A program made the translations under genes and the position numbers. Shown here in pieces: positions 23,777-31,700 of a stretch of DNA of 37,323 bases. The first letter of the stretch is position 1. Each line of letters begins with the position of its first letter. The notes beneath the pieces are model-generated. The model was not told the origin of the DNA and did no database searches. It saw only the letters and a list, made by a program, of their open reading frames with translations. Origin of the DNA: Candidatus Caccoplasma merdavium. Its GTDB lineage: Bacteria > Bacteroidota > Bacteroidia > Bacteroidales > UBA11471. The stretch lies in assembly GCA_018715595.1 (NCBI GenBank), contig DVLI01000016.1, forward strand, positions 1-37,323, given 5' to 3'.

Positions 23777-25480
23777 TTATTTTTCGTCTGTTTCATCATA
23801 TTCGTCAACAAAAGCCGACTTCCCCGCGCAATCTTCGGCCGCCCGGTTGAGGGCAATGTCGTAGGCTTTGCGGTAATAGTTGATAAAATGGTTCCACTGT
23901 GCTTCTGCCGCAGTGTTTTGAGCCGACTGGGCCATGAGCAGACGGGTCGATTTCCCGGCCGTTGCAAGCCACCCTATCGTATCGGAAAGATTCTCGGTGA
24001 CCTCGACAAAATTGAAATCGGTGCGGTGCAGCACGGCTACGCCTTTCCCTTCGAGGCCATAATTGGCCATGCTCTTTATCCACATGCCGAATCCCGAAAG
24101 GTCGGTCGTCACCGTCGGCACTCCGAAGGCAATGCTTTCAAGAGGAGTATAGCCCCACGGTTCGTAATAAGACGGGAATGCCGTGGCATCGAAACCTATC
24201 AGTGTATCGTAATAGGAGAAATCGACAATGCCATCATTGCCGGTGAGATAAGAGGGGATAAATATGATTTTGAGTTTTGAGTCGGGTGTTTGAGGGAAAC
24301 CGCAATAACGTATCTGATTGGAGACCTTGTCGTCGGCCGGATTGTGCAGGGTGTGGGTGATATAAGGCTCGGGCAACGGAGTCGTGTAAGAAGCCCCGCT
24401 CTGCAAGCGTTCTTGCAAGTCGGCACGGGGTTCTTTCACCCAAGCAGGCACCATGACAAAGGCAATGATTTCGCGTTCGCCGTTGTAGCGCAGGCGCAAA
24501 CGGTTGAGGGCATCGACATACATGTCGATACCTTTGTTCTTGAACTCATATCGACCCGACGTGGCAATGAGCATGGCATCGTCGGGAGCCTCATACCCGA
24601 TAAGCGCCGAAGCGATTTGCAGGAGTTTTTTACGGGCAGCGGCCCTTTTCTCTTCATACCGATGGCCTTTGGGCACAAAGTCGGCCTCGAAACCGTTGGG
24701 GGTCACTACGTCGGGGACTTTTTCGAGCAGTTGAGCACATTCGGCAGCCGTCACGTCGCTTACCGTAGTAAAGGCATGCGCAAAATGGGCGGCCTGACGC
24801 TCGACCGAATGCTTGGCTTCCATGTTCAGTTCTTCGGCCATCTGCGTGCCATTGTAACCGAACAAGTATCCATAGAGCGGTTTGTTGTTCCCGGCTATCG
24901 AACGTCCTATCGACGTGGCATGCGTCGTGAAAACGGTGGCAATGGCAGGCAATACCTTGCGCAGGTAGAGCAATCCCATGCCGGTCTGCCACTCATCGAA
25001 ATGGGCAACGACCTTATATTTCTCACCACCGATGTAATGGTAATAATGCTCGATGACTTTTGCCGCGGCACAGGCAAACATGCAAGAATCGTCGTAATCG
25101 CCGTATGCATGCAGTGATTTCACGCCGAAATCGTTCCACATGTCGGTATAAATGTCATTGCGACGCGAAAAGAGGTCTTGGTAATCGACCAAGATAACGA
25201 CAGGTTTTCCGGGTATGTTCCAGCGTCCCACACGCACCTTGAACCCTTCGGCCAAGGCTTTTGACTTCCAAGCTTTCAACAACGTGTGTGACTCCGTAAA
25301 GAAAGGCGACGGTGTGGTTTTCCACACATCAGGCCCTATGAATATGTTTTTATCCTTATTAATCTTTTGCAGCGTGCGGGCTTTTGTCGACAACACCGTG
25401 TAGATACCACCTACCAAATTACAAACCTCCCAGCTAACTTCAAAGAGATAATCGGGATAGAGTTGATCTCGCTCTGTCAT
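23777..25480 (-). CDS. Glycogen synthase, GT3-like glycosyltransferase
   Basis: The 567-residue protein resembles the eukaryotic/GT3 class of glycogen synthase rather than the bacterial GlgA (GT5). The N-terminal substrate region FEVSWEVCNLVGGIYTVL parallels the yeast and animal enzymes, and the C-terminal half carries the conserved YYEPWGYTPLE loop. This class usually transfers glucose from UDP-glucose, so UDP-glucose is the inferred donor. It sits 36 bp upstream of glgP in a two-gene operon with a promoter element at 25524-25531. Confidence 0.9.
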   Translation of the reverse strand: MTERDQLYPDYLFEVSWEVCNLVGGIYTVLSTKARTLQKINKDKNIFIGPDVWKTTPSPFFTESHTLLKAWKSKALAEGFKVRVGRWNIPGKPVVILVDYQDLFSRRNDIYTDMWNDFGVKSLHAYGDYDDSCMFACAAAKVIEHYYHYIGGEKYKVVAHFDEWQTGMGLLYLRKVLPAIATVFTTHATSIGRSIAGNNKPLYGYLFGYNGTQMAEELNMEAKHSVERQAAHFAHAFTTVSDVTAAECAQLLEKVPDVVTPNGFEADFVPKGHRYEEKRAAARKKLLQIASALIGYEAPDDAMLIATSGRYEFKNKGIDMYVDALNRLRLRYNGEREIIAFVMVPAWVKEPRADLQERLQSGASYTTPLPEPYITHTLHNPADDKVSNQIRYCGFPQTPDSKLKIIFIPSYLTGNDGIVDFSYYDTLIGFDATAFPSYYEPWGYTPLESIAFGVPTVTTDLSGFGMWIKSMANYGLEGKGVAVLHRTDFNFVEVTENLSDTIGWLATAGKSTRLLMAQSAQNTAAEAQWNHFINYYRKAYDIALNRAAEDCAGKSAFVDEYDETDEK

Positions 25481-25523
25481 AAAAAAATATTAAAAAACTC
25501 TTTTTATCCACAAAAGATGTGTG

Positions 25524-25531
25524 CAAAGATA
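25524..25531 (-). promoter_or_regulatory. -7 promoter element for the glycogen operon
   Basis: Minus-strand TATCTTTG, 44 bp upstream of the synthase start. Confidence 0.6.
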
Positions 25532-25714
25532 CAACAAAAATTCGAGATTACAGACATTGCACGCTGATATTTGTGCAATTAATCTTGACGAATGAACGAA
25601 AAATCGGGAAACAAGCCATCGGCAAAAGCATTTCAAGCCTTGACAAAACAGTTTCCGAATATGTTTTTTTAGCAATTTCAAGAGTATTCTTGCGGGGATT
25701 TAACAAAATGAGAT

Positions 25715-25722
25715 TAATTTTG
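25715..25722 (+). promoter_or_regulatory. -7 promoter element for the GH43 gene
   Basis: TAATTTTG matches TAnnTTTG, 33 bp before the GH43 start, and points to transcription independent of the opposite-strand PUL genes. Confidence 0.5.
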
Positions 25723-25754
25723 GTTCGAAATAGATCTTTAAAATCGGACCATCC

Positions 25755-27455
25755 ATGAAACGACTCCTTCTATCGACGCTCCTGGCAACTGCCGCGTGGG
25801 GAATTTTATCGGCCGAAGAGGCAAAATCGCCGCAACAGGCGCGATTCGGGAACTTTACCTACACGGGCAACGACCCTTACTACGCTTTGCCCGCGGAATT
25901 TGACCCGCAACGCCACTACATCAATCCCATACTTGCCGGCACCTATCCCGACCCGAGCATTTGCCGCAAGGGGAACGACTACTACATGGTAAACAGTTCA
26001 TTCTGTTACTACCCCGGCATTCCCGTATGGCACAGCACCGACTTGGTGAGCTGGGAACAAATAGGCTACGCCCTCGACCGGCCGTCGCAACTCAACATCA
26101 AGGACGGCATGGGTACCAATGCCGGCATCTATGCCCCCGACATCAAATACAACCCGCACAACGACACCTTCTACCTGATTGTTACCGACATCGGGGGGAA
26201 AGGGAATATCGTCGTCAAGACAAAAGACCCGGCCCAAGGGTGGAGCGACCCGATACGCATTCGCGAGGTGGGCGGCATCGACCCCTCCTTCCTTTTCGAC
26301 ACCGACGGGAAATGTTACATCGTCAACAACCAGGGTCCGGCATATCCGCCCGAGTATGACGGGCACTGCGCCATCTGGATTCGCGAATACGACACCGCGA
26401 CCGACAAGGTCTGCGGCCCGGCCACGGTACTCGTCGACAAAGGGGTGCACCCCGAAGAGCGCCCCATCTGGATCGAAGGCCCCCACCTCTACCACATCGG
26501 CGACACCTATTATCTGATGGCCGCCGAGGGAGGTACCGGCCCCCAACATTCCGAGGTGATATTCTCATCGGACAGACCCACTGGGCCTTTTACCCCCTGC
26601 CCCGTCAATCCCATTCTCACCCAGCGCGACCTGCCCGATGACCGGACGTTCCCCATCACCTGCACCGGACATGCCGACCTGGTGGAGACTCCCGACGGTG
26701 AATGGTGGGCCGTATTTCTCGGCGTGCTCCCCTATGACCGGTATCACGACAACACCGGCCGCAACACCTTCCTGCTCCCGGTCGAATGGAACGACGAGCA
26801 ACCGATCATTCTGCCGAAGGGTGAACGTGTCCCCACCATCGGAGAGAAACAGAACGAAGGGAAAGGCCGGCTGCTGACGGGGAATTTCTCTTATACCGAC
26901 GATTTCGACTCCGAGTCCATCGACATGAAATGGATTACCCTGCGCACCCCGCAAACGACTTGGTGGGAACAAACCGGCGGGACAATGCGCCTTACCCCCC
27001 GCCCCATCGCCCTGACCGACAAAAAACAGCCATCGTTCCTCTGCCGTTGGGCCCAGCATGCCCATTACACGGCATCGACCTGCGTCGACTTCACGCCTCA
27101 AAATGCAGGCGAACTGGCCGGCATAGCCGTTTTCCAGGACGAGAAAGGGCACTATATCCTGGGCAAGGGCATGACCCGCAAAGGTGATTGCGAACTGGTC
27201 GTGATACGCAGCGACAAAGAGGGTTCCCAAGTGGTGGCGAGACAACCGCTCGACCGCAAATGGCAAAAAGGAAAAATCTGGTTGAAAATCGAATGCCACG
27301 GTGCGTCCTACACATTTGCCTACTCCCGCAACGGAAAGAAATGGGCCACCTTGGGTACCCCGCAAGAGGGTCACATCATCACCACCCAATATGCGGGAGG
27401 GTTTACCGGCTCGGCCATAGGGCTTTATGCCACAACGGCCGAAAAGGCTCTCTAA
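25755..27455 (+). CDS. Glycoside hydrolase family 43 (beta-xylosidase / alpha-L-arabinofuranosidase type)
   Basis: The 566-residue protein has a signal peptide (about residues 1-20) and a five-bladed GH43 propeller. The catalytic base is Asp66 in TYPDPS, the pKa-modulating residue is Asp176 in GGIDPS, and the general acid is Glu241 in IEGPHLY. A C-terminal beta-sandwich domain (about 380-560, with SYTDDFDSESIDMKW) resembles those of larger GH43 xylosidases and arabinofuranosidases. Substrate could be arabinan, arabinoxylan or pectic side chains. It lies tail-to-tail with a pectate lyase gene, implying a pectin-linked role. Confidence 0.9.
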   Translation: MKRLLLSTLLATAAWGILSAEEAKSPQQARFGNFTYTGNDPYYALPAEFDPQRHYINPILAGTYPDPSICRKGNDYYMVNSSFCYYPGIPVWHSTDLVSWEQIGYALDRPSQLNIKDGMGTNAGIYAPDIKYNPHNDTFYLIVTDIGGKGNIVVKTKDPAQGWSDPIRIREVGGIDPSFLFDTDGKCYIVNNQGPAYPPEYDGHCAIWIREYDTATDKVCGPATVLVDKGVHPEERPIWIEGPHLYHIGDTYYLMAAEGGTGPQHSEVIFSSDRPTGPFTPCPVNPILTQRDLPDDRTFPITCTGHADLVETPDGEWWAVFLGVLPYDRYHDNTGRNTFLLPVEWNDEQPIILPKGERVPTIGEKQNEGKGRLLTGNFSYTDDFDSESIDMKWITLRTPQTTWWEQTGGTMRLTPRPIALTDKKQPSFLCRWAQHAHYTASTCVDFTPQNAGELAGIAVFQDEKGHYILGKGMTRKGDCELVVIRSDKEGSQVVARQPLDRKWQKGKIWLKIECHGASYTFAYSRNGKKWATLGTPQEGHIITTQYAGGFTGSAIGLYATTAEKAL

Positions 27456-27473
27456 ACTTTCCCCCACCGATAA

Positions 27474-27513
27474 AAGAAAGCGCTTTGGCGAAAAATCGCC
27501 AAAGCGCTTTCTT
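27474..27513. terminator. Bidirectional terminator, 18-bp stem
   Basis: An 18-bp perfect stem (27474-27491 and 27496-27513) with loop AAAA separates the GH43 gene from the convergent pectate lyase gene. Confidence 0.9.
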
Positions 27514-27535
27514 GATAACGGGCTCAACGCAGGAA

Positions 27536-30500
27536 TCAGAGCACCAAATCGAGTGTGGTCTCTCTGTCGACGCGTATGATATAATAGCCCGAAGGCAATT
27601 CAAAACTGTGTGTCGTCCCGGCAGAAACCGCGTTGTAGACGGCGACACCTGCCAACGAGAATACTTCGATTTGGGCACCGGCATTCAAGCCGCTGAGGGT
27701 CACGGTACCTTGACTCACGGCCACGACAATCGCCGACTTCTGCTGCTCGGTCGCAGGAACACCGCCACTCAGGTCGAAACGTCCTTCGGAATCGGCAATT
27801 CTGAAACGGCGCACGGTCAATTCACCCGAGGTGAGCGTCGGTGCCGAAATCTTCACGAAACGTGTCTCGGCATTGAGCAACAGGTGCCCGTCGAAGGGGA
27901 AATCATCGGCAGTGAGTATGCGAATGGTGCGCCAACCGGGAGCGATGTCGCAGTTGCGCGATTCCTGTATCTTAAATTCGACATTGCCTCCGCCCGAATA
28001 CTCGACATTCAGGTCGAACGCTGCCGAACGTCCGTCGAAATAGGTCATGATTTTGTCCGACGTCTTATTCATCACAGCGACATTTCCGTCTGTCTCGCCC
28101 GACACTTGTACCCAGTGGGGGTAATCATTCTGCGACGTTTGCACCAAACCGCCCACGGTCTCGAAGGGAGCCACCTGCGTGAAGGGGGCAAAATCGAGCG
28201 GCAGCGAAGCGGCAGCCTTGCCGTAGTGGGTTTCACCCTCGGACTTGGCGACCGGGAAGTCACAGGTGGAGAAAGCAAGCTCGCCCGTAAATGATTTCTC
28301 TCCGGCATAATCGGTCAGAGCACCTTCGGGGAAAGAAAGCACATACGACGTATTGACGTCCAAAGCCGAATATTTGAGGGTCAACGAAGTTCCCGAAGCC
28401 GACACCTCTACATTCTCGTATTGCTCACCACTGAAAACGGCTCCACCATGATATACCACTACCTGATTGAAGGTAAACGTCATGGCTCCGTCGGCATAGC
28501 TGATGGCCGCGGTGTCGGGCCAAGCCTCAACGGCAATGGGGTCGGCAACCACTTCGGGTATATACTGCTCGATGAGAATGTCGTTGATATTGAACTTAAT
28601 GGCGTTGGCATCGATTTTGAACGTCACTTCGGAATCGTCCATGTGGATATATTGGAACTTATATATTCTCTTTTTGTTTCCAAGCGTGAACGATGCCACA
28701 TTGCTTTCCACACCATCGACAATGGTATTGAGCTTGAACGTTTTCGATTTCGTTTCGGGATTTCCCGCCCATATCGTTATGACACAAGGGCCGCTGACCC
28801 GGGGTAATTGCAGGTAACCGCCCGATGAAGTGGAATAAAACTGGACACAGCGGTCGGTGGCTCCGGCATCGGCTCCGGTGGCCGGGCCGTAATCTTTGGA
28901 CATGTCGGCCGAATTGTTAGCCGCACTCATGGCCACGACGCGAATGGTGTTGCTGCCCGAACCGAACTTCATATCGCCAATGGTTTTTGTCGTATTTTTC
29001 CCGTTGATAATATTCGTGTTATCGGATATGGAACCATAGGCGTTTTTCCAAGCCTCGGGTTGTGTATTGAAATCGGTATAAAACAAGATGCCACCCTCGA
29101 CCGCCTTAAATGTCCACACCGTACCGGTTGTCGTGCCCTCATCATTTGTGGCATCGATCCGCCAGTAGTAGGTGGTACCCGCCTCGACTTGTCCGTAATT
29201 ATATGTTGTTGACGTGAGGCCGGTTGCCAACTGTTGCATGTTATCGGCCGAGGTACCGGCATAAACGGCATAGGTCACTTGTCCATAATAAGGTTTTGTG
29301 GCATTCTCCCAGGAAAACACCACCTCATTAGCAGCTCCGACCTCGGCATCGATTGCCGGGGTCGGATTCTCTGAGAGTTTGGGTGCCGAAGGGTCGCCGA
29401 TGGTCTCGGTGGTCAGCACCGACGAATGGGGCGACTCTATCCCTTCTCCATTATATGCCCGCACGCGAAAATAGTAAACGGTTTCGGGGTTAAGCCCTGT
29501 GGCCGTGCAAGTAGTCACATCGGCTCCTACCCGGCCGGCCTCGGTAAAGGATTTGTTGTCGGTCGATACTTCGACGATAAAACCGGTTTCGTCATCGGAG
29601 TTGTCGATCCAGGAAAGAGAAATCGATTCTTTCTTTTGCTCCGTCACTTTCAGACCCGACGGCGATTTGACATAAGGATAAGCCGAAGTGATGGAGAAAG
29701 AGTAATTCTCGATATTGGCATAGCCGTTGGCCGCAATGGCAGCGGCATCACTGGCATCGTTCGGATTCAACCCGTTGGCTTCTTCCCACTCGTCGGGAAT
29801 ACCGTCACCGTCGCTGTCGAGCGGTTTGTAACCGCCATAGAGCGTACCGGTACCGCCATGGGGCAGGTCTTTCTCGGAACTGATGCCATTGGTCGAGCCT
29901 TTCGTCCCGAACGACGAGAGTTCGTCTATCAAATATTGGTCGACCTCATCACGCACCGGCAAGCAAGGCCCTACGCTGTCGATAATCCAATGGAGCGCCT
30001 CCTCGGCCGTCATCATGCCGACAATCGTCGGGTGTGCCTTGGGACGGGTAGTGATGCCGTCGAACGTTTCCAAGTCATATACACGCGAACTGCCCGACGA
30101 CGTATATTCGGCCTCGGTCACTTCACGACCGTTGGCCACGCCGTCCTTGTCGGTATCGTAGTAGTTACCGGCCGCATAATATTTGAAGTTGGAGTTACCG
30201 CGGGTAAACGGAGCGGTTCCGTTCCACGGACCTTTCATGAAATAGTTGTTCTCGATATGTGCCCAAGAGGGTCCTTCGCTGTCGCCCATGATGTAGCAAC
30301 CGCCACCACCCCAGTTATAAACGACATTGTTGACAAACTGGTTGAGACCTTTGACTTTGGGATTACGGGTCTTGTTTTCGATATAGAGGTTACGGTAGAG
30401 GGTAACGCCACCTTCGGTCTGTATCAATCCGCCGCAGGAGTGCGATTGCAGACCTTGACCGATGATGGAGTTTTGTATCGTGATGTCGCTCGGCATCGTA

Positions 30501-31006
30501 CCCTTGTTGTCCCAACTTATCGAGAAGCATTCGTCGCGGCCCCATAACGCAGAGAGGTGATCGAATATCATATTTTGGCCGTTGGCCACGCCACAAGCGT
30601 CTTTGCCGCTTGTACCGCCGGCCCCCATGCGGAAACGCATATAGCGCACAATGATATTGTCGGCACCCGAGAACGAAACCCGATCGCCATACACCTGCAC
30701 GCCTTCACCGGGAGCGGTCTGCCCCAAAACGGTAAGGTCGGATGAGAAAACAAGTGCCGATTGCAAATGAATGACACCCGAGACGTCAAAGACGATAATG
30801 CGGTTGGGCTTGCTGACGGCATCGCGCAAAGAGCCTGTGCCGCTGTCGTTGAGATTGGTTACATGGTAGATGGTTCCCCCGCGTCCGCCAGTGGCAAAGC
30901 GGCCGAACCCCTCTGCTCCGGGAAAGGCCAAAAGCCCTTCGGCATAAGCGGGAACCGAAACAAACAGGCTCAACAAAAGAGCCCATAGAAAGGTAACTTT
31001 TTTCAT
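27536..31006 (-). CDS. Secreted multidomain pectate lyase (PL1) with calcium loops, FnIII domains and sorting-type tail
   Basis: The 1156-residue protein has a signal peptide (to about VPAYA) and a PL1 parallel beta-helix (about residues 25-370; FPGAEGFGR, GGRGGTIYHVTNLNDSG, FDHLSALWGRDE). Within it lies a textbook EF-hand-like loop, DTDKDGVANGRE (284-295). Next come a thrombospondin-3-like loop, DSDGDGIPDEWEE (from 397), two fibronectin-III-like domains (about 445-535 and 545-645), a further beta-sandwich region and a C-terminal tail (about 1090-1156, with IEVFSLAGVAVY and LPSGYYIIRV) similar to type IX secretion sorting domains. It would cleave homogalacturonan by beta-elimination, Ca2+-dependent. 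It has its own promoter upstream. Confidence 0.85.
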   Translation of the reverse strand: MKKVTFLWALLLSLFVSVPAYAEGLLAFPGAEGFGRFATGGRGGTIYHVTNLNDSGTGSLRDAVSKPNRIIVFDVSGVIHLQSALVFSSDLTVLGQTAPGEGVQVYGDRVSFSGADNIIVRYMRFRMGAGGTSGKDACGVANGQNMIFDHLSALWGRDECFSISWDNKGTMPSDITIQNSIIGQGLQSHSCGGLIQTEGGVTLYRNLYIENKTRNPKVKGLNQFVNNVVYNWGGGGCYIMGDSEGPSWAHIENNYFMKGPWNGTAPFTRGNSNFKYYAAGNYYDTDKDGVANGREVTEAEYTSSGSSRVYDLETFDGITTRPKAHPTIVGMMTAEEALHWIIDSVGPCLPVRDEVDQYLIDELSSFGTKGSTNGISSEKDLPHGGTGTLYGGYKPLDSDGDGIPDEWEEANGLNPNDASDAAAIAANGYANIENYSFSITSAYPYVKSPSGLKVTEQKKESISLSWIDNSDDETGFIVEVSTDNKSFTEAGRVGADVTTCTATGLNPETVYYFRVRAYNGEGIESPHSSVLTTETIGDPSAPKLSENPTPAIDAEVGAANEVVFSWENATKPYYGQVTYAVYAGTSADNMQQLATGLTSTTYNYGQVEAGTTYYWRIDATNDEGTTTGTVWTFKAVEGGILFYTDFNTQPEAWKNAYGSISDNTNIINGKNTTKTIGDMKFGSGSNTIRVVAMSAANNSADMSKDYGPATGADAGATDRCVQFYSTSSGGYLQLPRVSGPCVITIWAGNPETKSKTFKLNTIVDGVESNVASFTLGNKKRIYKFQYIHMDDSEVTFKIDANAIKFNINDILIEQYIPEVVADPIAVEAWPDTAAISYADGAMTFTFNQVVVYHGGAVFSGEQYENVEVSASGTSLTLKYSALDVNTSYVLSFPEGALTDYAGEKSFTGELAFSTCDFPVAKSEGETHYGKAAASLPLDFAPFTQVAPFETVGGLVQTSQNDYPHWVQVSGETDGNVAVMNKTSDKIMTYFDGRSAAFDLNVEYSGGGNVEFKIQESRNCDIAPGWRTIRILTADDFPFDGHLLLNAETRFVKISAPTLTSGELTVRRFRIADSEGRFDLSGGVPATEQQKSAIVVAVSQGTVTLSGLNAGAQIEVFSLAGVAVYNAVSAGTTHSFELPSGYYIIRVDRETTLDLVL

Positions 31007-31048
31007 GGTAAGTGTTCGATAAATTTATTGGTTAACTAATACTATGAG

Positions 31049-31056
31049 CAAAGGTA
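31049..31056 (-). promoter_or_regulatory. -7 promoter element for the pectate lyase
   Basis: Minus-strand TACCTTTG matches TAnnTTTG, 43 bp upstream of the start at 31006. It lies just after a terminator, indicating a separate transcript from the SusCD genes. Confidence 0.6.
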
Positions 31057-31078
31057 TAAATAAAAAACTCGAAAAACA

Positions 31079-31112
31079 GAGCGGCATGTCAAAAATGTTT
31101 GACATGCCGCTC
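31079..31112 (-). terminator. Terminator after the SusCD-lipoprotein unit
   Basis: A 15-bp perfect stem with a 4-nt loop is followed on the minus strand by TGTTTTTC. Confidence 0.8.
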
Positions 31113-31167
31113 CCGCACACGAAAAGTTTATCGAGAAAAAATGGGATCCGTTTCCATGTTTGCGTCC

Positions 31168-31653
31168 CTATTCTCCTCCGGGGACTGTTGCATCTGGAAT
31201 TTTTGCGCCTTTGAAAGCGTATTTGAATTCCTTGATTTTGCGTCCGTCGGCCTGTTTGATTGTAAACGAGACCTGATTGACTTGGTTTTCATCGATTATT
31301 CCCGCAAATTCCACCCCCAGGTCGGTTGTCGTGGAATAATTGAAATAATAGAAACGTTCGCCGGCATAGGTGATATTGGCTATGGCCTGCTTGTCGAGAC
31401 TGAATGACTCACTGACAAATTGCGCCGTAACGATATTTACCGTATCGGGAAGTATAACGATATACCCCGCGCCTGTTTCGAGGGTGGAATCGGAAATCGA
31501 CAAACGTTCCCATTCTCCCTCATAGGTGCCGGCAGCAACCGTTTCGGGTGTTACGGGATTGACATACACCGCATTGTCATCGTCGTCATTGCACGCAAAG
31601 AAAGCGCAACTCAACGCAAGGAGGGAAACCAAAGAGATTATTGCATGTTTCAT
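31168..31653 (-). CDS. Small surface-lipoprotein candidate of the PUL
   Basis: From the ATG at 31653 the product is 161 residues; the open frame also allows a TTG start at 31662, but the signal peptide starts at MKHAII. The lipobox ends at FFAC (Cys21) followed by NDDDD, fitting the surface-export signal. The mature part has many beta-strand-like stretches (GTYEGEWE, YIVILP, VSFTIKQADG), suggesting a lipocalin-like or SusE/F-like binding role, but no family is certain. It is 47 bp downstream of SusD on the same strand and is followed by a terminator. Confidence 0.75.
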   Translation of the reverse strand: MKHAIISLVSLLALSCAFFACNDDDDNAVYVNPVTPETVAAGTYEGEWERLSISDSTLETGAGYIVILPDTVNIVTAQFVSESFSLDKQAIANITYAGERFYYFNYSTTTDLGVEFAGIIDENQVNQVSFTIKQADGRKIKEFKYAFKGAKIPDATVPGGE

Positions 31654-31700
31654 TATTGTCAACTTTTATAGGTTTATGATCATCTCCGCTTTACAAAGGA

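Noticed and set aside
22088..24280. 730-residue plus-strand open frame over the glycogen genes
   Set aside because: It is antisense to glgP and the glycogen synthase, which have clear family motifs; the frame is open only because of codon bias.
26565..27527. 320-residue minus-strand frame over the GH43 gene
   Set aside because: It runs antisense to the GH43 gene and through the terminator.
29426..30547. 373-residue plus-strand frame within the pectate lyase gene
   Set aside because: It is a shadow of the opposite-strand lyase, whose domains are clear.
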